A stretch of DNA of 64,000 bases from Burkholderia thailandensis E264 (GCF_000012365.1 NC_007650.1:372001-436000); one strand, 5' to 3'; shown: positions 26,091-35,383, counted from the stretch's first letter. A program made the numbers and translations. Notes: generated from the letters alone by a model not told the origin.

Positions 26091-26523
26091 GGGGCGGCGG
26101 GCGAGGGCGCGGTCGAGCGGCTGGGCCATTGGGTCGCTGGGCCGCTGGGTCGCTGGGCCGCTGGGCCGCTGGGTCGCTGGGCCGCTGGGCCGCTGGGCCG
26201 CTGGGCCGAATGCGGTCGCGGGCCCGCGGCTCGACCCGGCGATCGTTGTGCGTGACGCCCCGTCGAGCGGCGCCTGACCGTCGCTTGTCGATTCGGCAGA
26301 CCAAACGTCGAATGCCGATCGCCGATGCGCGACGGCTGGCGCTCGGGCGTCGGCGGGCCGTGTGGCGCAGGTGCGTGCGCGAGGGCTGTCGGGCGCGCGC
26401 GGGCCGGCAGTCCGAGGGGGGCCGCCTCGTGTAAGGGCGCGCGGCGGCGCGCGATCCGGGCAGCCGAAGCGGCGCGAGCCACGCGAGCGGAGCGAAACGC
26501 GAAAGCGCCCCGCGTGGTCGGCG
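26091..26523. other. Convergent intergenic region with tandem repeat
   Basis: This 433-bp space lies between the stop codons of the LysR gene and iacF. Apart from the 8-bp tandem repeat at 26121-26208 it contains GC-rich sequence with no credible gene. Confidence 0.5.
26121..26208. repeat. Tandem repeat, 11 units of 8-bp CTGGGCCG/CTGGGTCG
   Basis: Eleven consecutive 8-bp units are visible, mostly CTGGGCCG with interspersed CTGGGTCG and two imperfect units at the left end. It is a likely variable-number repeat. No reading-frame role is evident. Confidence 0.93.
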
Positions 26524-27489
26524 TCAAAGATCGAGCACGAGCACCGGCGAGCGCGAGCGCGACACGCAGCAGCAGATCACCTTGCTGCTCGCACGCTCGG
26601 CCTTGCTCAGACAGTGGTCGCGGTGATCGGGCTCGCCGCTCACGACGCTCACCATGCAGGTGCCGCACACCCCTTCGCCGCACGAGGTGTCGACCTCGAC
26701 GCCGATCGACGCGAGCGCATCGACGATCGACGTGCTGTCGTCGACGCGAATCGATCGTCCGCTGCGCTGCAAACGCACTTCGAACGCGTCGCCTCGCGCG
26801 ACGGGCAGCGGCGGCTCGGCCGCGAAGCGTTCGAGGTGGATCGCGTCTTCGTCGATGCGCGCGGCCGCGCGCGCGACGACCTGATCCATGAACGGCGCGG
26901 GGCCGCACGTGTAGACGTGCGTGCCGGGGGTGGCGTCGGCGACGCATGCGTCGAGCGCCCCGGCGAGATCGGGCGGCTCGATGCCGACGTGCAGCGCGAC
27001 GTGCGGTGCGAACGGCTCGCTCGACAGCCGATCTAAAAACGCCGCGTGCGCGCGGCTGCGCACGAAGTAATGCAGCCGGAACGGCGCGCGCCGCTCGACG
27101 AGGCGATACGCCATCGACAACAGCGGTGTCACGCCGATGCCGGCGGCGATCAGGAGATGCGCGCGCGCATCGTCTGCAATCCGAAACAGATTTCGCGGCG
27201 CGCCGACCTCGAGCTCGGTGCCGACGCGAACGTCGTCATGCAGCGAGCGCGAGCCGCCGCGCGAGCGCGGCTCCTTCTTGACCGCGAACTGATACGAGCC
27301 GCGTTGCGCGGGGTCGCCGCACAGCGAGTATTGGCGGATGAGCCCGCAAGGGCTTGTCACGTCGATGTGCGCGCCGGGCTCGTATGCGTCGAACGGCTGG
27401 CCGTCGACGCGCGAGATGCGGAAGGAGCGGATGTCTTGCGCCTCGTCCTGGAGCGCATCGACTCGGACTAGATGGAAACTCGCTTGCAT
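26524..27489 (-). CDS. iacF: Rieske dioxygenase reductase with C-terminal ferredoxin, IacF homologue
   Basis: A 321-residue phthalate-dioxygenase-reductase-type protein: FMN-binding domain (RQYSLCGDP), NAD-binding domain (IAAGIGVTPLLSMAYRL and YTCGPAPFMDQVV), then a plant-type [2Fe-2S] domain with Cys ligands in DTSCGEGVCGTCMVSVVSG and a last Cys in CLSKAE. This order, flavin-NAD-ferredoxin, is that of class IA reductases. It would pass electrons from NADH to the IacC/IacD oxygenase. ATG 27489 is preferred to an upstream TTG. It faces the LysR gene convergently and has CAAATTGAT upstream (27584-27592). Confidence 0.83.
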   Translation of the reverse strand: MQASFHLVRVDALQDEAQDIRSFRISRVDGQPFDAYEPGAHIDVTSPCGLIRQYSLCGDPAQRGSYQFAVKKEPRSRGGSRSLHDDVRVGTELEVGAPRNLFRIADDARAHLLIAAGIGVTPLLSMAYRLVERRAPFRLHYFVRSRAHAAFLDRLSSEPFAPHVALHVGIEPPDLAGALDACVADATPGTHVYTCGPAPFMDQVVARAAARIDEDAIHLERFAAEPPLPVARGDAFEVRLQRSGRSIRVDDSTSIVDALASIGVEVDTSCGEGVCGTCMVSVVSGEPDHRDHCLSKAERASSKVICCCVSRSRSPVLVLDL

Positions 27490-27583
27490 GGGCAATCCGT
27501 CGATGGGGGTGAGATTCGCGCCGCATGTGCGGCGAAGCCGTGCGATCCGGCAAGAGCAGGATAGGCCGCGCAGTTGGATCAGG

Positions 27584-27592
27584 CAAATTGAT
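27584..27592. promoter_or_regulatory. CAAATTGAT motif upstream of iacF
   Basis: CAAATTGAT lies about 95 bp upstream of the iacF start and matches 25114-25122 in the iacC/LysR divergent region. It could be a half-site for the local LysR protein; the evidence is only repetition and position. Confidence 0.3.
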
Positions 27593-27673
27593 GAAAAATT
27601 GGTTGATAAATAAATTGAGCTGATTTTATGGCGGTGCGGCGGATTGCCGGAGGAAGGCGGCAGCCTCGTTGCG

Positions 27674-27722
27674 CGAGAGGCGAGAGGCGAGAGGCGAGAG
27701 GCGAGAGGCGAGAGGCGAGAGG
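27674..27722. repeat. Tandem repeat, 7 copies of 7-bp CGAGAGG
   Basis: Seven perfect consecutive copies of CGAGAGG lie between the iacF promoter and the aldehyde dehydrogenase stop. Seven-base units suggest length variability outside coding sequence. Confidence 0.95.
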
Positions 27723-27977
27723 CGTGGGCGATCGGTCGGCGGGCGCATCGCGGCCGTCAGCCGATCGAATGCGTGCCGTCGGCTGCTCGGGGGCGGAGGG
27801 TGAACGGCGCTCGCAAGCCGCGCCGTCGCCGCCGGAAAAAAGGCGGCGGGCGAGGCGAGAAGAAGCGGCGCATGGAGGACGAAGGGAACGAAGAGAAAGA
27901 AGCCCGCGAGCGCCGCGTGCACGCGGGCTGCCCCGCGCGCCCCCTCGGCGGGCGTCGCGCGGAAACCGGCCGCCGCT

Positions 27978-29465
27978 TCAGTAGCGGATCATCACCGATT
28001 TCAATTCCGTGTAGTCGTGGATGAACGCACTGCCGAACTCGCGTCCGAGCCCCGACGATTTGAGGCCGCCGAACGGCACGGCCGGATCGAGGAACGTGTG
28101 CATGTTGATCCAGAGCGTGCCTGCCTCGATGCGGGGAATCAGCCGCAACGCCTTCGAGAGATTGTTGGTCCAGAGGCTCGCGGTCAGGCCGAACGGCGTG
28201 TCGTTGAACAGGCTGATGAGCTCGTCGTCGGTGTCGTACGGCAGAAAGGCGATGATGGGGCCGAACGTTTCCTCGTGCAGCAGGCGGTCGTCGCGATGTT
28301 TCGCGAGCACGGCCGTCGGCTCGACGAAATAGCCGGCGCGCTCGACGCGGCGGCCGCCGAATACGACCTCGCCGTTTTCCCGCGCCCAGTCGAAATAGCC
28401 GAGGATCTTCTCGAGGTGCGGTTTGTTCGCGAGCGGCCCGAACGCCATGGATTCGTCGAGCGGCGAGCCCACGCGGATCGCCTGCAATCCGGCCCTGACC
28501 TTCTCGAGCACTTCGTCGAGCTTCGAGCGGTGCACGTACACGCGTTCCGGCGACGCGCAGATCTGCCCTTGATGCGTATACCCCGCCGTCAGCAGCCCGC
28601 TTACCGCATCGTCGACATCGACATCCTCGAGAAAGCCGGCCGCGTTCTTTCCGCCCAGCTCGAGCGTCGCGCGGGTCAGATTGGCGCCGATCGCCTGCGT
28701 GCCGACGCGAATGCCGGTTGCCGCCGAGCCCGTGAACGACACTTTGGCGACGTCCGCGTGGTCGATCAGCATGCGGCCGATATCGCCGTCGCCATTGACG
28801 ATGTTCAGCGCGCCGGGCGGCACGCCGGCCTCGGTCGCGAGCTCGGCCAGGCGCAGCAGCGTCAGCGGGCTGAATTCGCTCGGCTTGATGACGACCGTGC
28901 AGCCCGTGACGAGTGCGGACGCGATCTTCCAGACGGCGATCATCACCGAGAAGTTCCACGGAACGATGCCGGCCACGACGCCGACCGGCTCGCGAAATGT
29001 CAGCGCCGTATAGCGCTCGCCCGCGCGGGACGGCAGCGACGGGGCGATCGTCTCGCCGTTGATCCGGGTCGCCCAGCCGGCGTAATAGCGGAGAAACGTC
29101 GCGCTCTGCGCGACTTCGATCGCGCGCGATACGTGGATAGGCTTGCCCGAGCAGAGCGTTTCGAGTTGAGCGATTTCCTCGCCGTGCCGTTCGATGAGAT
29201 CGGCCAGGCGGTTCAGGATCTCGGCGCGCCGGCCGGGAGACGTGTCGCGCCAGGCGCCGCGAAACGCCGCCTTCGCGGCGGCGACGGCGGCCTCGACGTC
29301 GGCCGCGTCCGCGTTGCGCACGTGAGCGATCGTCTGCTCGGTGGCCGGGTTGGTGATTGCGATACGGCGCTCCGATGTGCTGGCGCGATAGGCGCCGCCG
29401 ACGAAATGCGCATGATCCTGCGCGAGGAAGCGGGACACCTCGGGAAGAAGTGGGATGTCGCTCAT
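27978..29465 (-). CDS. Aldehyde dehydrogenase (NAD(P)+)
   Basis: A 495-residue ALDH-superfamily enzyme, full length. It shows the coenzyme-binding FTGSAATG, the catalytic Glu in ELGGKNAAGF, the catalytic Cys in GQICASPERVYV and the C-terminal VPFGGLKSSGLGREFG. The Cys is followed by Ala-Ser-Pro-Glu, as in phenylacetaldehyde or betaine-aldehyde-like dehydrogenases. It begins 16 bp downstream of the GMC oxidoreductase on the same strand, so the pair would oxidise an alcohol to an aldehyde and then to an acid. The substrate cannot be told. It may or may not belong to the iac locus. Confidence 0.88.
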   Translation of the reverse strand: MSDIPLLPEVSRFLAQDHAHFVGGAYRASTSERRIAITNPATEQTIAHVRNADAADVEAAVAAAKAAFRGAWRDTSPGRRAEILNRLADLIERHGEEIAQLETLCSGKPIHVSRAIEVAQSATFLRYYAGWATRINGETIAPSLPSRAGERYTALTFREPVGVVAGIVPWNFSVMIAVWKIASALVTGCTVVIKPSEFSPLTLLRLAELATEAGVPPGALNIVNGDGDIGRMLIDHADVAKVSFTGSAATGIRVGTQAIGANLTRATLELGGKNAAGFLEDVDVDDAVSGLLTAGYTHQGQICASPERVYVHRSKLDEVLEKVRAGLQAIRVGSPLDESMAFGPLANKPHLEKILGYFDWARENGEVVFGGRRVERAGYFVEPTAVLAKHRDDRLLHEETFGPIIAFLPYDTDDELISLFNDTPFGLTASLWTNNLSKALRLIPRIEAGTLWINMHTFLDPAVPFGGLKSSGLGREFGSAFIHDYTELKSVMIRY

Positions 29466-29481
29466 GTCGATCGAGTCCTGT

Positions 29482-31155
29482 TCAGTGATTGGAGGAGGAT
29501 GCCGCGCCCGCTCGGCCCGCGCGATCAGCGGGCGCAGCGGGTGCGTTGCGTCCGAGCAGCAGATCGGCGCCGCGCTCTCCGATCATGATCGACGGCGCGT
29601 TGGTGTTGCCGCTCGGCACCTGCGGGCAAATCGAGCAATCGACGACGCGCAGGTTGGCGACGCCATGCACGCGCAGCGCCTGGTCGACGACCGACGACGC
29701 GGGGTCCGTGCCCATCCGGCAGGTGCCGGCGGGGTGATAGACCGTCTTGACGTTCTGACGAACGAACGCTTCGAGCGCGCGATCGTCGCCGCGTTCGAGC
29801 CGCGACGGCGCGACGATTTCGCGCACGTGGGCGCGCAGCGCCGGCGCGGCCAGCACGTCGAGCCCCGCCTGGACGGCGCGCATCTGCCCGGACAGGTCGT
29901 CGGGATGGCTGAGGAAATTCGCGTCGATGCGCGGCAGATCGGCCGCATCGGTGCTGCGCAGCAGCACGCGGCCGCGCGATTTCGGCTGCAAATGCCCCGC
30001 TTTCACGGTGATTCCGTGCTCGCTCGCGGGCGGCTTTTCGCCCGGCGTGTTGTCGAAATTGTCGAGAAGCGGCAGGAAATGCAACTGGATGTCGGGGCGG
30101 CCCGCGCCGAGGCTATCGATGAACGCGCCGCCCTCGAGTATGTTGCTCGTCAGCAGGCCGCTGCGGAAACACCGCCACTGGAGAAAGTGGGCAAGCGCGG
30201 CAAGCCCGCGGTCCGCGCCGAGCAAGCTGGCTTTCGTGCGGATCGACGCCTGCACCGACAGGTGCAGATGATCGTGAAAATTCCGGCCCACCGGCAGATC
30301 GGCGATCGTCTCGATGCCGAGGTCGGACAGATGGTCGCGCGGGCCGATCCCGGAGAGCATCAGCACTTTCGGGCTGCCGATCGCGCCGGCGCTCAGCACG
30401 ATCTCGCGGCGCGCGCGTATCGTGATCGGCGCGCAGCCGCGTTCGCTGAACGCGACGCCGACCGCGCGCCCCTGCTCGACGAGAATGCGGTGAACGAGCG
30501 CGCCTGTCGCGATCGTCAGGCGTGCGTCGTCGCGGACCGATTTCAGATAGGTGCGCGCGGTGCTCGCGCGCTCGCCGTTGTGCGTGGTCGTCTGGTAATA
30601 GCCGATGCCCCGCTGAGACGCGCCGTTGAAATCGTTCACGTAAGGCAGCCCGATTTCCTGGCCGGCGCGCACGAAGGCGCCCGTCAGCGGATGGCGGTAG
30701 CGGTTCTCGCTGACGGGCAGCGGCCCTTGCTGACCGTGAAATTCCGTGCCCAGGCTTTCGTTGGCCTCCGCCTTGCGGAAATAGGGCTGCACGTCGCGGT
30801 AGCGCCACTCGGTGCAGCCCCATTCGGTTGCCCAGTCGTCGTAGTCCGCGGCTTGTCCGCGGATGTAGATCATGCCGTTGACCGAGCTGCCGCCGCCCAG
30901 CACGCGCCCTTGCGCGATGATCAGCGAGCGGTCGTTCGCGTGAGGTTGCGGCTCGGTCATGTACGGCCACGATTTCCGCTGAAACACCTTGACGACGGCG
31001 CCGGGAATCGCGTGAAACGGATTGCTGTCCGCGCTGCCCGCCTCCAGCAGCAGAACGGTTCCCGCTTTCTGCTGGATCAGGCGCGCGGCGACCACGCAGC
31101 CTGCCGAGCCGCCGCCGATCACGATGTAGTCGTAGCTGGGTTGCAGAGTCTTCAT
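29482..31155 (-). CDS. GMC-family FAD oxidoreductase (alcohol/choline dehydrogenase-like)
   Basis: A 557-residue glucose-methanol-choline oxidoreductase. The N-terminal dinucleotide fold YDYIVIGGGSAGCVVAARL binds FAD; GRVLGGGSSVNGMIYIRG and GAIGSPKVLMLSGIGP are the two family signatures; the active-site His lies in VYHPAGTCRMG and an Asn/His in PSGNTNAPSIMIGER. No signal peptide is seen. Coupled to the downstream aldehyde dehydrogenase, it probably oxidises a primary alcohol with membrane quinone as electron acceptor. The C-terminal 25 residues are Ala/Arg-rich and probably disordered. Confidence 0.88.
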   Translation of the reverse strand: MKTLQPSYDYIVIGGGSAGCVVAARLIQQKAGTVLLLEAGSADSNPFHAIPGAVVKVFQRKSWPYMTEPQPHANDRSLIIAQGRVLGGGSSVNGMIYIRGQAADYDDWATEWGCTEWRYRDVQPYFRKAEANESLGTEFHGQQGPLPVSENRYRHPLTGAFVRAGQEIGLPYVNDFNGASQRGIGYYQTTTHNGERASTARTYLKSVRDDARLTIATGALVHRILVEQGRAVGVAFSERGCAPITIRARREIVLSAGAIGSPKVLMLSGIGPRDHLSDLGIETIADLPVGRNFHDHLHLSVQASIRTKASLLGADRGLAALAHFLQWRCFRSGLLTSNILEGGAFIDSLGAGRPDIQLHFLPLLDNFDNTPGEKPPASEHGITVKAGHLQPKSRGRVLLRSTDAADLPRIDANFLSHPDDLSGQMRAVQAGLDVLAAPALRAHVREIVAPSRLERGDDRALEAFVRQNVKTVYHPAGTCRMGTDPASSVVDQALRVHGVANLRVVDCSICPQVPSGNTNAPSIMIGERGADLLLGRNAPAAPADRAGRAGAASSSNH

Positions 31156-31443
31156 GTCAGTGGATGAACGTGAACGGTTGGTGAGAAGAACTGAACTGTT
31201 GCGCCGAACGCCGGAGGATTCTCCGCTGGCGGCGCGCGCGCAGGGCGCGCCATGGCCGCGCGACGCGATCGCGCATCGCGCGGCGCATCCGGCGTGACGG
31301 TGCGAAGCAGGATCGGCGAATCGGACAAATAAGACAAATCAATAGAAATCGCGTCAGCGGATAAATGATGCGGATATCACGATGGCGTCACGAAGCGTCG
31401 CCGGGATCGCCGCGCCCGCGCCGCCGCCGCGATGTGGTCACGC

Positions 31444-32871
31444 TCAACTCGCCGACGAACCCGGTGACGACCTCGGCATCGTTGCTGTCGCCGCGGCTTG
31501 GCCCGGCGCCCCGCGCATCGCCGCGAATCGCGTCGCGTGCTCGCGCGCGAGACTCGCGCGATACCGCCGGCAGCCGATTCCGAGCAGGCCCGTCGCGAGC
31601 GCCGCGGCCGCGAGATTGACGATCGTCATCGAACTGCCGACCGCGAGCGGCGAGCGGTACGCCTTGTCGGTGATCAGCGCGACGATCGTCGTGCCGATCC
31701 CGAGCGCGATCAGATTCGATACGAGCAGGAACAGCGCGGAGATCTGCGCGCGCAGTTGATTCGGCGCGAGCGTTTGCATCGCGGCTGTCGACGTCGGCAT
31801 CGGAAACGACGCGAAGAACATCGCGACCACGAGCAGCGTGAGCGACGCGCCGAGATGATCGACCTGCGTGAACGCGGCGGCGGGCGCCAGCATGCACAGC
31901 GCGCCGATGAAGCCCGCCCGCATCGGCGCGTCGGCGTGGCCGCGCCGCAGCAGCCAGTCGTTCAGCCAGCCGCCGCAGAACACCCCCGCCGTATTCGCGA
32001 CGAGCAGCACCGCGCCGAGCGTGTAGCCCGCCTCGACCGGCGTGAGGCCGAAATGGCGAATGTAGAACGCGGGCGTCCAGCTCAGCAGGCAGTAGAGCGC
32101 CATCGCATAGAACGAAAACCCGGCGTAATGGCAGAAGAAGGTCGCGCGGTGCTTGCCGACGAAGCGCAGCGCATCCGCGCACGACAGCCGCATCACGACG
32201 CCCGAGCGATCGCGCGCGAGTTCCTTGCGCTGCGGGTCGCGCACGGTGAGCGCGAACAACAGCGCGACGGCGAGCCCTGGCATGCCGACGATCAGGAATG
32301 TGACCTGCCACGCGTGCACGGCGCCGACGAGCGGCAGTGTGAACGCGCGCGCATGCTTGAGAAGGGCGATCACGTAGCCCCCGACGAGGAATGCGACGCC
32401 GCCGCCGATGAACGAGCCGAGCGAGTAGACGGCCACCGCGCGGCCGAGCTTCTCTTTCGGGAAGTAGTCGGCGAGCATCGAGTACGTGCCGGGCGAGAGC
32501 GCCGCCTCGCCGACGCCGACGCTCATCCGCGCGACGAACATGTGCAGGAAGTGCCGGCTGAGGCCGCACGCGGCGGTCGCGACGCTCCAGAGCGCGATGC
32601 CGACCGCGATGATGCGCGGCCGAGGGTAGCGATCCGCGAGGTACGCGATCGGCATCCCCATGAATGCATAGAACAGCGAAAACGCGAAGCCGTTCAGCAA
32701 GCTGAACTGTGTGTCGGTGAGCTGCAGGTCGCGCTTGATCGGTTCGATCATCAGCACGAGCACCTGGCGGTCGACGAACGAGAACACGTACGCGAGCATG
32801 CAGATCACGACGACGTACCACTCGTACGTGTAGCGTCGCGCGATCGAAGGGGCGGCGGGGGGAGCGGTCAT
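31444..32871 (-). CDS. MFS transporter
   Basis: A 475-residue major-facilitator protein with twelve predicted membrane helices. It shows the loop 2-3 motif around PIAYLADRYPRPR and FSFVDRQVLVLMIEPIKRDL near the N-terminus, typical of Spinster/ACS-like organic-acid carriers. The start ATG 32871 follows GGAGAAGC. It is on the same strand as the GMC/ALDH pair, 288 bp upstream of it, and divergent from a porin; the porin plus carrier would together import an anionic or alcohol substrate for the dehydrogenases. Substrate is unknown. Confidence 0.82.
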   Translation of the reverse strand: MTAPPAAPSIARRYTYEWYVVVICMLAYVFSFVDRQVLVLMIEPIKRDLQLTDTQFSLLNGFAFSLFYAFMGMPIAYLADRYPRPRIIAVGIALWSVATAACGLSRHFLHMFVARMSVGVGEAALSPGTYSMLADYFPKEKLGRAVAVYSLGSFIGGGVAFLVGGYVIALLKHARAFTLPLVGAVHAWQVTFLIVGMPGLAVALLFALTVRDPQRKELARDRSGVVMRLSCADALRFVGKHRATFFCHYAGFSFYAMALYCLLSWTPAFYIRHFGLTPVEAGYTLGAVLLVANTAGVFCGGWLNDWLLRRGHADAPMRAGFIGALCMLAPAAAFTQVDHLGASLTLLVVAMFFASFPMPTSTAAMQTLAPNQLRAQISALFLLVSNLIALGIGTTIVALITDKAYRSPLAVGSSMTIVNLAAAALATGLLGIGCRRYRASLAREHATRFAAMRGAPGQAAATATMPRSSPGSSAS

Positions 32872-33233
32872 GCGGCTTCTCCGGAGGCGGATGGACGGAA
32901 TGTCGCGCTTTGCATCGCGCGATCGGAGGGCAGCGTAGTCAACCAAATTCCGCGCACATAGCCGGAGTGACAGCCGCGCGACACGGGCATCTACCGATCC
33001 GCCTAAAGAAATTCCCAGGCCGCGCGCGGCCGGCCTCGCGCGCGCGCCCCGCGCGGCGGGCCGCGCGCCGCGTCATGCGCGGCATCTATAAAACTTATAA
33101 AGCCCGTTCGGTCGACGCCGGATATTGGCCTTCCTAGACTCGCCCCCGGTTTGACACTCCCCGTTCGCACGCAGTCGCGGCGAACGCACGGCGCGCGGCG
33201 CGCGCCTCCGACACTCTCTACGGAACGGCACGA
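32872..33233. promoter_or_regulatory. Divergent control region MFS / porin
   Basis: This 362-bp gap contains no gene. It has the direct repeat TATAAAACTTATAAAG at about 33085-33100, which gives AT-rich -10-like boxes upstream of the porin gene. The right 100 bp form the porin leader. Confidence 0.4.
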
Positions 33234-34331
33234 ATGAACAACTGGAAATGGCTTGCGCCGCTGTTGAGCGCGGCGGCCGCGACACCCGCGTTCGCGCAAT
33301 CGAGCGTGGTGCTCTACGGTCGCATCGATACCGCGATCGAGTTCGCGAACATGGGGCCGCGGCACGTGGCGCGCATCGGCGGCGGCAATCTGCTCGCGAC
33401 GCAATGGGGCCTCAAGGGCGTCGAGGATCTCGGCGGCGGCTACTCGACGATCTTCAAGCTCGAGAACGGCTTCAACTCGGCGAACGGCACGCTCGGCAAC
33501 GGCGGCGCGCTGTTCGGCCGCGAAGCGTGGGTCGGCATCACCGGGCCGTTCGGCGGGCTGCAGGCGGGCGAGCTCTACACGATCCTGCACACGACGTTCG
33601 TCACGTACAGCCTGCCCGGATATGGCGCGGGGCTCGCGTGGGGCAATGCGTCGAACAGTTTCGTCGGGCCGGCGTTCCTGCGCACGCACAACGGGTTGCG
33701 CTACACGTCGCCGCGCATCGGCGAGTTCCTGTTGCGCGCGAGCGCCTCGCGCGGAACGAACGGCGCGTCGGGCCAACCGTCGTCGCTCGGCGATACGTAC
33801 GGCGTCGGCCTCAATTACGCGCGAGGGCCGCTGTCGCTCGACGTCGATTACATGGTGCAGCGCTTCAGTGCGGCGAGTGCGGCGTCGTTGTCCGCGACGA
33901 GTCCCGTCGCGGCGGGCAACTACGTGCTCGGCGGGTTCTCGTATGACTTCGCGTTCATGAAGCTCGCGCTTCTCTACATGCGGCATCGCGGCGGGCCGGA
34001 CGTCGCCGCCGTCGTCGACGGCGCGAGCGCGTATCCGCACCACGACCTGTACGAGCTCGACGCGACGGTCCCGCTGGGCCGCGCATCGCTGCTCGTCAGC
34101 TACGGTCATTACCGGAAGATCGGCGACAGCGAGGGTAACGCCGATTCATACGGTGTCCGGCTCGACTATCCGTTGTCGAAGCGGACCGTGCTTTATACGG
34201 GCGCGGCGATGGTGCGCAACGGCGCGCATGCGACGTTTACCGTCAACGGCGCCGCGGGCGGCGGCGTGCCCGTCGCGAAGCCGGGCGCGACGGCGAGCTC
34301 GATTGTCGCGGGCGTGATGACGTCGTTCTAG
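33234..34331 (+). CDS. Gram-negative trimeric porin (OmpC/Omp38-like)
   Basis: A 365-residue outer-membrane porin of the betaproteobacterial family: signal peptide of about 21 residues ending ATPAFA, then SSVVLYGRIDTAIEF, WGLKGVEDLGGGYSTIFKLENGF and FGREAWVGITGPFGGLQAGE, all characteristic of this family, and a C-terminal Phe as BAM signal. It would form a 16-strand barrel with an eyelet loop and let small hydrophilic solutes pass. Its TAG stop shares the CTAG tetranucleotide with the stop of the convergent LysR gene. Neighbouring MFS and opine-dehydrogenase genes suggest a role in nutrient uptake. Confidence 0.9.
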   Translation: MNNWKWLAPLLSAAAATPAFAQSSVVLYGRIDTAIEFANMGPRHVARIGGGNLLATQWGLKGVEDLGGGYSTIFKLENGFNSANGTLGNGGALFGREAWVGITGPFGGLQAGELYTILHTTFVTYSLPGYGAGLAWGNASNSFVGPAFLRTHNGLRYTSPRIGEFLLRASASRGTNGASGQPSSLGDTYGVGLNYARGPLSLDVDYMVQRFSAASAASLSATSPVAAGNYVLGGFSYDFAFMKLALLYMRHRGGPDVAAVVDGASAYPHHDLYELDATVPLGRASLLVSYGHYRKIGDSEGNADSYGVRLDYPLSKRTVLYTGAAMVRNGAHATFTVNGAAGGGVPVAKPGATASSIVAGVMTSF

Positions 34332-35383
34332 TCGCGGTCCGTGCGCGGCGCGCACGATGCGGGCGGCGCGACGGGTGCGAGCCACGCGTCGAAAGCTTCG
34401 CGCGTGCCGATGTCGAACAGCTCGGAGAGCAGCGCGCGCAGCCACCGATGGCCGGGGTCGGCATCGAAGCGGCGGTGCCAGTACGCGTTGACGGTCCACG
34501 CCTGCGCGCCGGCGATCGGATAGGTCGCGCACGCGTCGCGCGCCGCGAACGTGCGCGCGATCGTGCGCGGCACGATCACCGCATGGTCGCAGTCGCGCAG
34601 GATCGCGGGAATCGCCATGAAGCCGGGCAGCGCGGCGCGCACGCGCGGCATGAGCCCGTGCCGGTCGACGAGCTGCATCGATTGCGGGTGCGACGCGACG
34701 GTGACGAGCCGCAGATTGGGCGGTGCGTTCGCATCGAGCACGAAATCGTCGCGCAGCGCAAGCCGCGCCGCCGCGCGGCGCGACATCAGCAGCACGCAGC
34801 TTTCCCGCAGCAGCGCGGTGCGCTGGAAGTGGCTCGACGCGTCGCTGTAGTGCCCGAGCGCGAAATCGATCCGGCCCGTCTCGAGCGCGACGTTCAGCTG
34901 CGGTTCGTCGACGTGCAGCGTCTCGATGACCGCGCCCGGCGCGCGCGCATCGAGCACCTGCAGGAGCGTGGGCAGGAACGCGCTTGTCGCGAAGTCGCTC
35001 ATGTGCAGCCGGAATACGCGCTGGGTGGTGTCGGGTAAGAAGCGCGCGCCTTCGTCGAGCACGTCCTGCAGGATCGCAAGCGCTTTGTCGACCGATGCGG
35101 CGAGACGGCGCGCGCGCGGCGTCGGCTCGACGCCGGTGCCGGTGCGCACGAACAGCGCGTCGCGGAACATCAGGCGCAGCCGGCCGAGCCCGTGGCTGAC
35201 CGACGGCTGCGTGACGCCGAGCCGCAGCGCCGCGCGGCCGACGTGCCGCTCGACGTACACCGCGCGGAACGTCTTGAGCAGATTGAGATCGAGGTCCTGC
35301 ACGCGCAGCGAATCGATGGCGTCGGCAGCGGGTGCGGCGCACGGGATCGGTTCGAGCGTCGCGGCGGCGACGGGGCGATTCAC
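34328..35383 (-). CDS. LysR-family transcriptional regulator
   Basis: A LysR regulator of 351 residues if it starts at the GTG 35383, which overlaps the AraC stop codon (GTGA). The first 35 residues are extra; the typical start lies near SLRVQDLDLNLLKTFRAVYVERHVGRAALRLGVTQPSVSHGL. The C-terminal effector domain contains SDFATSAFLPTLLQVL and HYSDASSHFQRTALL. Its neighbour is the AraC gene, so the two regulators are probably co-transcribed and may control the divergent opine-dehydrogenase operon or the porin. Stop codon shared with the porin stop in CTAG. Confidence 0.8.
   Translation of the reverse strand: MNRPVAAATLEPIPCAAPAADAIDSLRVQDLDLNLLKTFRAVYVERHVGRAALRLGVTQPSVSHGLGRLRLMFRDALFVRTGTGVEPTPRARRLAASVDKALAILQDVLDEGARFLPDTTQRVFRLHMSDFATSAFLPTLLQVLDARAPGAVIETLHVDEPQLNVALETGRIDFALGHYSDASSHFQRTALLRESCVLLMSRRAAARLALRDDFVLDANAPPNLRLVTVASHPQSMQLVDRHGLMPRVRAALPGFMAIPAILRDCDHAVIVPRTIARTFAARDACATYPIAGAQAWTVNAYWHRRFDADPGHRWLRALLSELFDIGTREAFDAWLAPVAPPASCAPRTDRD

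Larger units (their letters stand above)
27490..27977. other. Intergenic region between iacF and aldehyde dehydrogenase
   Basis: This 488-bp gap holds the AT-rich iacF promoter area (27575-27625, with the motif CAAATTGAT at 27584-27592 and GGTTGATAAATAAATTGAG just after), the tandem repeat at 27674-27722, and a GC-rich inverted repeat CGCCGCC/GGCGGCG at about 27827-27848. No gene is credible. Confidence 0.5.
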
